A stretch of 64,000 bases of DNA from Pseudomonas salomonii. Its GTDB lineage: Bacteria; Pseudomonadota; Gammaproteobacteria; Pseudomonadales; Pseudomonadaceae. Shown piece by piece: positions 16,134 through 23,857 of this stretch. Position 1 is the first letter of the stretch; each line of letters starts with the position of its first letter. A program made the position numbers and the translations under genes. The notes below the pieces were generated by a model, which did no database searches, was not told the origin of the DNA, and saw only the letters and a program-made list of their open reading frames with translations. The stretch covers positions 1-64,000 of the forward strand of contig NZ_FNOX01000010.1 of NCBI RefSeq assembly GCF_900107155.1. Direction: 5' to 3'.

Positions 16134-16667
16134 TTAATGAGTAGGTTCAAAGCCGTGTTGCAGCCACCAGGCATGGGTTTGCTCGGCCAAGTCCTCGACG
16201 CTGTCTTCGCTGGCGTTGAGCGCCAGGGTCAGCGGCTCGCCCACGGGCGATTCAAGGGTGGCGAACTGGCTGTCGATCAGGCTGGCGGGCATAAAATGGC
16301 CGGGGCGATGGGACACGCGGTCAGCGGCCACGGCGCGGGTCAGCTCCAGGAACACAAAGCCCAGGCCCGGCGCGGCTTCGCGCAGGTGGTCGCGGTATTT
16401 CTTTTTAAGCGCTGAACAGGTGAGCACCGGATGCTCGCCGGCTTTGAGCGAGCGGCGCAGTTCATCGCAGAGGATGTCGAGCCAGCCGGCGCGGTCGTCG
16501 TCGTTGAGGGGGTGGCCGGCGCTCATCTTTTCGATGTTGGCGGCAGGGTGAAAGCTGTCGCCTTCAATGGCGGTGGCGCCGTTCAGGCGGCACAGGGCTT
16601 CGCTGACGCTGGACTTGCCACAGCCGGAAACACCCATGATGACCAGGGCGGTAACAGGTTGACTCAT
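16134..16667 (-). CDS. gntK: Gluconokinase GntK
   Basis: The 177-residue kinase has the P-loop GVSGCGKSS at residues 12-20, EGDSFHP (substrate-binding) at about 35-41, LTCSALKKKYRD at about 83-94 and VSHRPGHFMP at about 118-127, all gluconokinase signatures. It phosphorylates gluconate to 6-phosphogluconate, feeding the Entner-Doudoroff pathway. Length is normal. A GntR operator candidate sits 20 bp upstream of the start. It precedes gntT and is divergent from gntR. Confidence 0.94.
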   Translation of the reverse strand: MSQPVTALVIMGVSGCGKSSVSEALCRLNGATAIEGDSFHPAANIEKMSAGHPLNDDDRAGWLDILCDELRRSLKAGEHPVLTCSALKKKYRDHLREAAPGLGFVFLELTRAVAADRVSHRPGHFMPASLIDSQFATLESPVGEPLTLALNASEDSVEDLAEQTHAWWLQHGFEPTH

Positions 16668-16687
16668 GAAACACCTCAGGACGCAGA

Positions 16688-16699
16688 TAGCGCTACCTT
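16688..16699. promoter_or_regulatory. GntR operator candidate 2 (upstream of gntK)
   Basis: TAGCGCTACCTT lies 20 bp upstream of the gntK start and shares the palindromic core TAGCGCTA with site 1. It is placed to block the gntK promoter in the divergent gntK-gntR region. Confidence 0.65.
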
Positions 16700-16837
16700 T
16701 GCACGCTGTAAGGCTAGTGCAAAAACAGGCTTTTCCCGCGCCGACTTGTCATTTTTATGGAGTGACGCGTGCATCCTCTCCAACCGTTTGAACAGGATCA
16801 GGCAACCCAACGTTCAAGTATTTGCAGCTGTTTGGAG

Positions 16838-16850
16838 ACAGCGCTACCTT
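16838..16850. promoter_or_regulatory. GntR operator candidate 3 (upstream of gntR)
   Basis: ACAGCGCTACCTT lies 32 bp upstream of the gntR start. It shares AGCGCTACCTT with the other two sites but the left arm differs at one position, so it may be a weaker autoregulatory site. Confidence 0.55.
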
Positions 16851-16881
16851 AGTGCCTCGATTTTTGTTTGGCAACAGCCTG

Positions 16882-17910
16882 ATGACCTCCAAGAACGATA
16901 AAAAATTACGCACCACCGGTCGCCCGACCCTCAATGAAGTGGCGCGCCTGGCGGGCGTCAGCCCGATTACCGCCTCCCGCGCACTGCGTGGCGTCAGCAC
17001 GGTGGCTACCGAGCTGGTGGAAAAAGTGCAACGGGCCGCCGCCGAACTCAACTACGTCGTCAACCCCGCCGCCCGCGCCCTGGCCTCGGCGCAAAGCCAT
17101 TCGGTGGTGGTGATCGTGCCGTCGCTGTCCAACCTGTTGTTTATCGAAACCCTCGAAGCCATCCACGCAGTGCTGCGGCCCAAGGGCTTTGAAGTGCTGA
17201 TCGGCAACTCGCACTACTCGCGTGATGAAGAAGAGAACCTGCTGCGCAACTACATGGCCTACCAGCCACGCGGTTTGCTGCTGACCGGGTTTGACCGCAC
17301 TGAAAGCGCACGGCGGATGGTCGAGGCCAGCAACGTGCCCTGTGTGTACATGATGGATCTGGACCCGAATGCGGGCGTGAATTGCGTGGGGTTTTCGCAA
17401 CTGAGTGCAGGCGAAACAGCGGCAGCGCATTTGCTCTCCCGTGGGCGCAAGCGCCTGGCGTATATCGGCGCGCAGTTGGACCAGCGCACGTTGCTGCGCG
17501 GTGAAGGGTTCCGCCGTGCCCTGCAGCAGGCGGGCATGTACGACCCGGCGCTGGAACTGCTGACGCCGCGCCCCTCCTCCGTGGGATTGGGTGGCGAATT
17601 GTTTTTGCAGCTGCTGGCGGCGCATCCGGATGTGGACGCGATTTTCTTTGGTAACGACGACCTGGCCCAAGGCGCGCTGCTGGAGGCCATGCGCCACGGC
17701 ATCAACGTGCCGGAGCGCGTGGCGGTGCTGGGCTTTAATGATTTGCCTGCATCGTCTTTCATGGTGCCGCGTTTGAGCAGTATCAGCACGCCACGGGAAG
17801 CGATCGGGCGGCGCTCGGCGGAGCATTTGTTGACGATCATGGCGGGGAACAAGATTGCCAAGCCGGTGGTGGATATGGGGTTTGAATTGCAGGTGCGCGA
17901 AAGCACGTAA
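16882..17910 (+). CDS. gntR: LacI-family gluconate repressor GntR
   Basis: The 342-residue regulator has the LacI helix-turn-helix (GRPTLNEVARLAGVSPITAS, ALRGVSTVATELVEKVQRAA; residues ~12-58) and a periplasmic-binding-protein-like sensor domain (~70-340). The frame is open to 16822, but the ATG at 16882 gives the usual GntR length. Position next to gntK/gntT and three matching operators support control of gluconate uptake; in the family gluconate or 6-phosphogluconate releases the repressor. No strong ribosome binding site is visible. A 107-bp repeat begins 4 bp after the stop. Confidence 0.9.
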   Translation: MTSKNDKKLRTTGRPTLNEVARLAGVSPITASRALRGVSTVATELVEKVQRAAAELNYVVNPAARALASAQSHSVVVIVPSLSNLLFIETLEAIHAVLRPKGFEVLIGNSHYSRDEEENLLRNYMAYQPRGLLLTGFDRTESARRMVEASNVPCVYMMDLDPNAGVNCVGFSQLSAGETAAAHLLSRGRKRLAYIGAQLDQRTLLRGEGFRRALQQAGMYDPALELLTPRPSSVGLGGELFLQLLAAHPDVDAIFFGNDDLAQGALLEAMRHGINVPERVAVLGFNDLPASSFMVPRLSSISTPREAIGRRSAEHLLTIMAGNKIAKPVVDMGFELQVREST

Positions 17911-17913
17911 CGT

Positions 17914-18020
17914 GCTCGTTCCCACGCTCTGCGTGGGAATGCCTCTTGTGACGCTCTGCGTCACGCTTTGGACGCAGAGCGTCCTGGGCTGCATTCCCAC
18001 GCGGGAGCGTGGGAACGATC
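17914..18020. repeat. 107-bp palindromic element, copy 3 (inverted)
   Basis: It has the same length and hairpins as copies 1 and 2 but runs the other way: the TGACGCTCTGCGTCA hairpin comes first and the GGACGCAGAGCGTCC one second. The left end is GCTCGTTCCC rather than GATCGTTCCC. It starts 4 bp after the gntR stop. Confidence 0.9.
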
Positions 18021-18060
18021 GGAGTGGTGTGGGAAGGTTGTAGGACGAGGCTGACATTGC

Positions 18061-18093
18061 CGTAAGCGCCTTGCCCGGTTGCCTACGCTTACG
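18061..18093. other. Inverted repeat CGTAAGCG/CGCTTACG
   Basis: CGTAAGCG (18061-18068) and CGCTTACG (18086-18093) form a perfect 8-bp stem around 17 bases. There is no T-tract, so it is not a standard terminator. It lies in a 328-bp gene-free stretch (18021-18348), 50 bp before the structured leader, and may belong to the same control region. Confidence 0.5.
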
Positions 18094-18142
18094 TCAGAAT
18101 CCGCCGGCTTGTGCGCTTGGGGGGTGGTCTTTAAGGTTGGTT

Positions 18143-18315
18143 GGTCGCTGAATTTCTCGGCGATCGGGTTTAGTAGCCCAACTTCTGGACACTCTCAGTG
18201 CATAAGCCTCATCTGAGTTTGATGGCGGCTGTGCGTAGGGCACCTTCGGGTGCGCCGGCTTTGAGTGTCCACCGGTCTACTAACCTGCGTACAGCTGCCA
18301 CCCTTCGTTTAGTAG
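18143..18315 (+). ncRNA. Candidate structured leader RNA with two competing pairings
   Basis: Several stems can be drawn by hand. GGTCGC (18143-18148) pairs with GCGATC (18160-18165). GGTTTAGTAG (18167-18176) pairs with CTACTAACC (18277-18285) with one bulge. GGACACTC (18187-18194) pairs perfectly with GAGTGTCC (18263-18270) inside it. A GCACC-TTCG-GGTGC hairpin (18240-18253) is in the loop. A second GTTTAGTAG (18307-18315), next to the coding start at 18349, can pair with the same CTACTAAC, so two folds exclude each other. This is the layout of a cis-acting switch, or of a repeated leader element tied to this gene family. No known RNA family is assigned. Confidence 0.55.
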
Positions 18316-18348
18316 CGATCCGGCGGCGGCCTATTCCAGGATGCTCAA

Positions 18349-18588
18349 ATGATCAAAAAAACTGAAAAACCGCCAACTACACTCTTCTCCATTACACCCG
18401 ACACACCCATCGAATCCCTGCTGATCAACAGCTACGAAACCGTGTGCTCTGTCAGCACCTTGCTGCTCGACCTGTCCAATGACCTCACCGGCAAACACCG
18501 CGACGTGGCCCTGGCCATTCATCAACTGAGCGAGTTGTCAGTGCTGATGGTCGGCAAAGCCATGGACCAGCAAACACCGCGCACCTAA
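18349..18588 (+). CDS. Small DUF6124/DUF3077-like protein
   Basis: The 79-residue protein has SITPDTPIESLLINSYETVCS followed by LLLDLSNDLTGKHRDVALAIHQLSELSVLMV, which matches the helical core of the DUF6124 (formerly DUF3077) family that is repeated in Pseudomonas genomes. It is shorter than typical members (about 110-130 residues), which have a longer N-terminal arm. No signal peptide is seen. The structured leader upstream ends 33 bp before the start. The function of the family is not known to me. Confidence 0.75.
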   Translation: MIKKTEKPPTTLFSITPDTPIESLLINSYETVCSVSTLLLDLSNDLTGKHRDVALAIHQLSELSVLMVGKAMDQQTPRT

Positions 18589-18608
18589 AGCCCTGCTCGG
18601 TCAAAAAT

Positions 18609-18710
18609 GTGGGAGCGGGCTTGCTCGCGAAGGCGGCGTATCAGCCACAAATGGGCTAACTGACCCACCGCCTTCGCGAGCAAGTCGAATCGTCGCACCG
18701 CCGCTCCCAC
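18609..18710. repeat. REPIN (two inverted REPs), GCTTGCTCGCGA type
   Basis: The left REP is GTGGGAGCGGGCTTGCTCGCGA, the right one is its inverse beginning CTTCGCGAGCAAG and ending CCGCTCCCAC. The right copy has about 16 extra bases (TCGAATCGTCGCACCG) within the stem. It lies 20 bp after the DUF6124-like gene and before the GST gene. Confidence 0.88.
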
Positions 18711-18792
18711 AGGTTGTCCGTGCCCACTTAAGATATCGCCGTAAAGTCCTGCCCCTGCTAGATTGACCGCTCTCCATCGTCAGGGAAGCACC

Positions 18793-19425
18793 ATGGGACA
18801 CTCACTGAAAATCCTCGGCCGCACGTCCTCCATCAACGTGCGCAAAGTGCTCTGGACCTGCCAGGAACTGGGCATCGACTACGTGCGCGAAGATTGGGGC
18901 ATCGGCTTCAAGCCCACCCAGTCAGCCGAATTCCTGGCCTTGAACCCCAACGCCCAAGTACCGGTGCTGATCGACGACCACGGCGTGCTGTGGGAATCCA
19001 ACACCATCTGCCGCTACCTTGTCGGCCTCTACCAACGCACCGACCTGCTACCCGCCGAACCCGCGCCACGTGCGCGAGTCGAGCAATGGGTGGACTGGCA
19101 AGCCGTGGAACTCAACTGCGCCTGGGGCGATGCCTTCACCGCGCTGGTGCGCAATAACCCCGACAACCTCGACGCGGCGCAGATTGCCGCCGCCGTGCAG
19201 GTGTGGAATGACAAGATGGGCCTGCTGGAACAACAGCTGGCTAAAACCTGCGCCTATGTGGCCGGCGATGAATTCACCCTCGCCGATATTCTGATCGGCC
19301 TTTCGGTGCACCGTTGGCAGAACACGCCCATGCAGCGCCCGCCCTACCCTGCCATTGCGGCGTATTACCAACGCCTGAGCCAACGCCCAGGCTTCAAGAC
19401 CTTCGCCCTCGACGGCCATAACTAA
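18793..19425 (+). CDS. Glutathione S-transferase family protein
   Basis: The 210-residue protein has an N-terminal thioredoxin-like domain (MGHSLKILGRTSSINVRKVL; NAQVPVLIDDHGVLWESNTI with the cis-proline and glutathione-binding ESN) and an all-helical C-terminal domain (FTLADILIGLSVHRW). I use ATG 18793; the frame extends 10 codons upstream but the protein then gains an atypical arm. It is 15 bp upstream of an epimerase gene and probably in one operon with it and the MFS gene. Substrate unknown. Confidence 0.88.
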   Translation: MGHSLKILGRTSSINVRKVLWTCQELGIDYVREDWGIGFKPTQSAEFLALNPNAQVPVLIDDHGVLWESNTICRYLVGLYQRTDLLPAEPAPRARVEQWVDWQAVELNCAWGDAFTALVRNNPDNLDAAQIAAAVQVWNDKMGLLEQQLAKTCAYVAGDEFTLADILIGLSVHRWQNTPMQRPPYPAIAAYYQRLSQRPGFKTFALDGHN

Positions 19426-19440
19426 AACAAGGACTCCACC

Positions 19441-20178
19441 GTGAACGGACTCAACGTACTGCTGACCGGCGCCTGCGGCAGAATCGGCAAGACATTTTTC
19501 GAAGCCTCGAAAGACCGCTACCGCTTCACCCTCACTGACCGCATCGCGCCGGCGTTTGACTTGGGCGAGCACCGTTTCGTCCACGCTGACCTGAGTGATA
19601 AAGCCAGCCTGGCCGCGCTGCTCGACGGCATCGATGTAGTCGTGCACCTGTCGGGCATCCCCAACGCCAGCGCGACATTCGACGAGGTGCTGCCGAACAA
19701 TATTCTCGCCACCACTTACCTGTTCGAAGCCGCCGTGGCCGCCGGCGTGAAACGCCTGGTGTTCGCCAGCAGCGCACAAACCATCGAAGGCTACCCGGTG
19801 GACCGGCAGATCACGCCGGGCATGCAGGTGATGCCCGCCAACCTGTACGGCGTGAGCAAATGCTACGGCGAGGCGTTGTGCGGCTACTACGCGGCCAAGA
19901 CGCCACTGTCGACCATTGCCCTGCGCATCGGCGCGTTTGAGTTCCCCGAAACCCACGACCTCAACAACGCCCGCGACCTCAGCGCCTGGCTCAGCCCACG
20001 GGATGCGGTGCAATTGCTGCAACGCTCGGTGGAAGCGGAAGGCGTGAAGCATCTGATCGCCCACGGCATTTCCAATAACCGTTTCAAGCGCCTGGACCTC
20101 GGCGAAACCACGCGCGTGTTGGGTTACCATCCGGTCGATGATGCGTTCCAGGAATTTGAAATCCCGATTACTTATTGA
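19441..20178 (+). CDS. NAD-dependent epimerase/dehydratase, uronate dehydrogenase-like
   Basis: The 245-residue extended SDR protein starts with GTG. It has the nucleotide motif TGACGRIGK at residues 9-17, DLSDKASL, VVHLSGIPNASATFD, a catalytic serine in FASSAQTIEGY and Y-x3-K in LYGVSKCYGEAL. Size and the short C-terminus resemble uronate dehydrogenase, which oxidises glucuronate or galacturonate. The following gene is an MFS carrier 9 bp downstream, consistent with uptake plus oxidation of a sugar acid. The substrate is an inference. Confidence 0.8.
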   Translation: MNGLNVLLTGACGRIGKTFFEASKDRYRFTLTDRIAPAFDLGEHRFVHADLSDKASLAALLDGIDVVVHLSGIPNASATFDEVLPNNILATTYLFEAAVAAGVKRLVFASSAQTIEGYPVDRQITPGMQVMPANLYGVSKCYGEALCGYYAAKTPLSTIALRIGAFEFPETHDLNNARDLSAWLSPRDAVQLLQRSVEAEGVKHLIAHGISNNRFKRLDLGETTRVLGYHPVDDAFQEFEIPITY

Positions 20179-20187
20179 GTTCTGCCC

Positions 20188-21597
20188 ATGCCCGCACTCT
20201 CCACCGCCGACGGCATCGACCCGATCCGCGCAGCCCATATCAGCGCGCGCATTGACCGCCTGCCCGCCGTCGCCACCGTCTGGCGCCTGGTGGCGCTGCT
20301 GTCGATCGGTGGTTTTTTCGAGCTGTATGACCTGTTCCAGACCGCCTATATCAGCCCTGGCCTGATCAGCGACGGGATCTTCCACACCGGCAGCGAAGGC
20401 GTGTTCGGCTTCTCGGACCAGGCCGCGTTCGCCTCGGCGACCTTTCTGGGCCTGTTCCTCGGCGCCAGCCTGCTCAGCCCCATCGCCGACCGTTTCGGGC
20501 GCCGGGCGATCTTTACCTTTGCGTTGATCTGGTACACGGTCGCCACGGTGTTGATGGGCATTCAAACCTCGGCGCTGGGCATTATCGGCATGCGTTTTCT
20601 GGTGGGCATTGGCCTGGGGATCGAGCTGGTGACCATCGATGCCTACCTCTCGGAACTGGTGCCCAAGCGCATGCGCAGTTCGGCGTTTGCCTTCGCGTTT
20701 TTTATCCAGTTTCTGTCGGTGCCGGCGGTGGCCTTGATGTCGTGGTGGCTGGTGCCCCAGGCGCCGTTCGGGGTGTCCGGCTGGCGCTGGGTGGTGCTCA
20801 GCAGTGCAGTGTTTGCGCTGTTTATCTGGCAACTGCGCAAGCGCCTGCCGGAATCACCGCGCTGGCTGGCGCAAAAAGGCCGCTTTGATGAGGCTGGGCA
20901 AATCATGGACAGCCTGGAGGCGCGCTGCCAAAAGGATCACGGCAAACCGCTGGATGAACCTGAGCCGGAGGCCGTCAGCGTGCAAGGCAGCGGCCGTTTC
21001 GCTGATATCTGGCAACCGCCGTACCGCCGCCGTGCGTTGATGCTGATTGTGTTTCATGTGTTCCAGGCCATCGGCTTTTTCGGCTTCGGCAATTGGTTGC
21101 CGGCGTTGCTGTCGGGCCAGGGCGTGAGCGTGACCCACAGCCTGATGTACGCCTTTATCATCACCCTCGCCTATCCGCTGGGGCCGTTACTGTTTGTGAA
21201 GGTGGCCAACCGCTTCGAAAACAAATGGCAGATCGTCGGCTCGGCCATGGGTGCGATGATCTTCGGCAGCCTGTTCGCCCTGCAAACCACGGCCGTTGGG
21301 CTGGTGATCTGTGGCGTAATGATCACCTTCTGCAATGCCTGGCTGAGCTTCAGTTATCACTCGTACCAGAGTGAACTGTTCCCGACCAATATCCGTGCGC
21401 GGGCGGTGGGGTTCTGCTATTCGTTCAGCCGCTTGTCCACGGTGTTCAGCAGCTTGTTGATCGGTTTTATTCTGGAGCACCTCGGCACGCCGGGCGTGCT
21501 GGCGTTTATTGCCAGCAGCATGTTGATCGTGATGATCACCATCAGTTGGTTCGGCCCGCGCACGCGCAATTTGGCGCTGGAGAATATTGCCCACTGA
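20188..21597 (+). CDS. MFS transporter (sugar/organic acid porter type)
   Basis: The 469-residue inner-membrane protein has about 12 transmembrane helices and MFS motifs: GGFFELYDLFQTAYISPG near helix 1, RFGRRAIFTFALIWY in the 2-3 loop, RFLVGIGLGIELVTIDAYLS with SELVPKRMRS in the middle, and ESPRWLAQKGRFDEA after helix 6. The last group resembles the sugar porter/SV2-like subfamily. It is preceded after 9 bp by the epimerase gene. Substrate is probably a sugar acid or aromatic acid; this cannot be settled from sequence. Confidence 0.87.
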   Translation: MPALSTADGIDPIRAAHISARIDRLPAVATVWRLVALLSIGGFFELYDLFQTAYISPGLISDGIFHTGSEGVFGFSDQAAFASATFLGLFLGASLLSPIADRFGRRAIFTFALIWYTVATVLMGIQTSALGIIGMRFLVGIGLGIELVTIDAYLSELVPKRMRSSAFAFAFFIQFLSVPAVALMSWWLVPQAPFGVSGWRWVVLSSAVFALFIWQLRKRLPESPRWLAQKGRFDEAGQIMDSLEARCQKDHGKPLDEPEPEAVSVQGSGRFADIWQPPYRRRALMLIVFHVFQAIGFFGFGNWLPALLSGQGVSVTHSLMYAFIITLAYPLGPLLFVKVANRFENKWQIVGSAMGAMIFGSLFALQTTAVGLVICGVMITFCNAWLSFSYHSYQSELFPTNIRARAVGFCYSFSRLSTVFSSLLIGFILEHLGTPGVLAFIASSMLIVMITISWFGPRTRNLALENIAH

Positions 21598-21729
21598 CGG
21601 CAACAGTTGGCCGCCTGCGAGACAACGTTTGCCGCGGCGGCCCCACCATCCCCAATAAACACGGGGGCTTGGCCCTCGGCATGCTATTTGCTCCACCTGA
21701 GGCACCGAACACATCCCAGGTGAGCGATC

Positions 21730-22239
21730 ATGCTGATCAACAACAACACCCAACCCGTATCGACCGTGCAACAGCTCAAGCGTCCCGACATGGACCCGGC
21801 CAATGCGGCCGCCAGCACGCTGTACAGCGGCGCCCTGCAAGCGGCGCAGCAGAGCGTGACCGTACCGGCCGCGCAAAAGGATTTGGACAAGGCCAACGAC
21901 CGCATCGACGAAGCCTTCGCCAAGACCCGCGTGCAGTTGCAAGCCACCGCCGCCGCCCCTACGGCATCGACGGATGTGCCGGCAGCCGGTTCGGGCACCA
22001 GCACTGCCCGCGCTGATTTCACCGACTACATGAACAAATCCCCGGCCGAACGCATCCGCGAGCAGTTGCTCAAGGAACAGGGTTTGACCGAGGCGCAAGT
22101 GCAGGCAATGCCGCAGGAAAAACAGGACGCAATTGCCAAAGAAGTGGCAGACCGTGTGAAGCAGCAGCAAGAGCAGCAGGTAGCGGCGAAAGCCACTGAC
22201 CCGGCGCAGGCGGTTAAAGAAACCCTGGCGGCGATCTAA
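21730..22239 (+). CDS. Conserved hypothetical protein with helical, glutamine-rich C-terminus
   Basis: This 169-residue protein has no signal peptide or membrane segment. Residues ~1-50 are mixed, ~50-75 helical (DKANDRIDEAFAKTRVQLQA), ~75-100 an Ala/Thr/Ser/Pro linker, and ~100-150 a second helical segment (YMNKSPAERIREQLLKEQGL, then TEAQVQAMPQEKQDAIAKEV). The layout suggests a linker joining two helical parts. I do not recognise a function. A clear AGGTGAGCGATC precedes the ATG. The 132 bp before it hold nothing I can identify, and a repeat starts 15 bp after its stop. Confidence 0.7.
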   Translation: MLINNNTQPVSTVQQLKRPDMDPANAAASTLYSGALQAAQQSVTVPAAQKDLDKANDRIDEAFAKTRVQLQATAAAPTASTDVPAAGSGTSTARADFTDYMNKSPAERIREQLLKEQGLTEAQVQAMPQEKQDAIAKEVADRVKQQQEQQVAAKATDPAQAVKETLAAI

Positions 22240-22254
22240 CCGCCCCCCCCTGTT

Positions 22255-22361
22255 GATCGTTCCCACGCTGCGCGTGGGAATGCAGCCAAGGACGCTCCGC
22301 GTCCCAAGAGCGGACGCGGAGCGTCCAGTGAGGCATTCCCACGCAGAGCGTGGGAACGTTC
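22255..22361. repeat. 107-bp palindromic element, copy 4
   Basis: It runs from GATCGTTCCC to GGGAACGTTC, with the right end differing from the usual GATC by one base. Internal hairpins are GGACGCTCCGCGTCC and GGACGCGGAGCGTCC. It fills the gap between the convergent hypothetical gene and the chemoreceptor gene, ending 9 bp before the latter's stop. Confidence 0.9.
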
Positions 22362-22370
22362 TTCATGTGT

Positions 22371-23690
22371 CTATTGCAATTGCAGGGTGGAGTTGAACTG
22401 GCTGATGGCATCCACCACATGCCGTGAGCCTTCCTGAATCTCCAGGATCACCTGCCCTGCCTCATTCGCCAATTCCACACCTAGCCCGGTGCGGCTCAGG
22501 CTCGACTGCATGCTCGACACCGCGCTCAGCGACAGGTCGTGGTTTTTGCGCACCACGTCCACAATCTCCACCGTCGCCTGACTGGTGCGTGCGGCCAGGC
22601 TGCGCACTTCATCGGCCACCACCGCAAAACCACGCCCGTGCTCGCCGGCCCGCGCCGCTTCAATGGCCGCGTTAAGCGCGAGCATATTGGTTTGTTCGGC
22701 AATGCTGCGGATGGTCTGCACGATGGAGCCGATGATGTCCGATTGCTTGCTCACCGCGTCGATACTCTGGGCCGCCTGGTTCAAGTCGCTGGAAATCTCT
22801 TCAATGATCTGCACGGTTTGCTGCACCACCTCCGAGCCTTTGCGCGCGCAGGCGTCGTTTTGCACCGAGGTGGCATGCGCCGAATCGGCGGCGGTGCGCA
22901 GGGTGGTGACCTGGTCGGTGATGTCGCTGGCGAACTTCACCACTTTGTAGAGGCGCCCGTTGGTGTCGAAGATCGGGTTATAGGACGCTTCCAGAAACAG
23001 GGTCTTGCCGTATTTATTCTTGCGCTCGAAGCGATGGGAGTGATATTCGCCCCGGTTGAGCGAGGCCCAGAATGCCTTGTAGGCCGGCGATTCAACCTCG
23101 GCACGGTGGCAGAACATGCTGTGGTGCTGGCCGATGATTTCTTCCCGTGAGTACTGCACGGTGCGCAGGAAGTTGTCATTGGCGTTGAGAATCTGGCCCT
23201 GCGGGGTGAACTCGATCACCGCCATGGAACGGCCGATGGCGTCGATCAGGCTCTGGTTCTCATGCTCATGGTGGACCCGCGCCGAAATATCCGAGGCCAC
23301 TTTGATCACGCTCTGCACCTGATTGTGGCTGTCGAGCACCGGCATATAACTGGCTTCCAGCCATACCTCTTCGCCACGTTTGTTCAGGCGCATAAAGGTG
23401 CCGCTGAGGGCTTCGCCGCGCGCCAGGTCGCGCCATAGCTGGGTGTAGGCCTCGGTATGGGTGTAGGCCTCTTCGCAGAAAATACGGTGATGTTTGCCGC
23501 GGATCTCTTCCACGTTGTAGCCCATGGCTGTGCAGAAGTTGTCGTTGGCATCGAGGATCACGCCATTGCGGTCGAACTCGATCATCGCCATGGACCGGCT
23601 GATGGCAGCGAGTTTGGCATTGGACTCGGTGAGGGCACAGGAAAAACGTTCGATTTCTTGCAGGTCGGATTTGTGATGGCGGTTGAACAT
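22371..23690 (-). CDS. Soluble PAS-PAS methyl-accepting chemotaxis protein
   Basis: The 439-residue protein has two PAS domains in tandem (~30-140 and ~150-260), each with the pattern MA(M/V)IEF...GxILxANDNF and a FCxxAE/A segment, followed by a short MCP signalling domain with the hairpin tip EQTNMLALNAAIEAARAGEH near residue 330. No transmembrane helix is visible, so it is cytoplasmic, like Aer-type or BdlA-type sensors with PAS-bound cofactors. It closely resembles the BdlA layout (two PAS plus MCP) known for biofilm dispersion in P. aeruginosa. I choose the ATG at 23690 (MFNRHH) over the open frame to 23735 because a plausible AAGGGTGA lies before it. Confidence 0.85.
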   Translation of the reverse strand: MFNRHHKSDLQEIERFSCALTESNAKLAAISRSMAMIEFDRNGVILDANDNFCTAMGYNVEEIRGKHHRIFCEEAYTHTEAYTQLWRDLARGEALSGTFMRLNKRGEEVWLEASYMPVLDSHNQVQSVIKVASDISARVHHEHENQSLIDAIGRSMAVIEFTPQGQILNANDNFLRTVQYSREEIIGQHHSMFCHRAEVESPAYKAFWASLNRGEYHSHRFERKNKYGKTLFLEASYNPIFDTNGRLYKVVKFASDITDQVTTLRTAADSAHATSVQNDACARKGSEVVQQTVQIIEEISSDLNQAAQSIDAVSKQSDIIGSIVQTIRSIAEQTNMLALNAAIEAARAGEHGRGFAVVADEVRSLAARTSQATVEIVDVVRKNHDLSLSAVSSMQSSLSRTGLGVELANEAGQVILEIQEGSRHVVDAISQFNSTLQLQ

Positions 23691-23857
23691 GGTCAGATCA
23701 CCCTTGATTCCCGGCGCCCGGAAGGCGCATTCCATTCATTTTTTGGATAGTACTGGCTAACCTTCATGGGGAAATAACCATCCGAAACGCTTTATATGCC
23801 AAACGTCATCAACGGTTCTGGGTGAGCATAGACAGGGCTTGACGCTATGCAAGGCCA

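Noticed and set aside
19048..20832. 594-residue open frame antisense to the epimerase and MFS genes
   Set aside because: Frame is rich in His/Gln/Arg/Gly with no motif, and the sense genes have clear family motifs; it is a shadow of high-GC coding.
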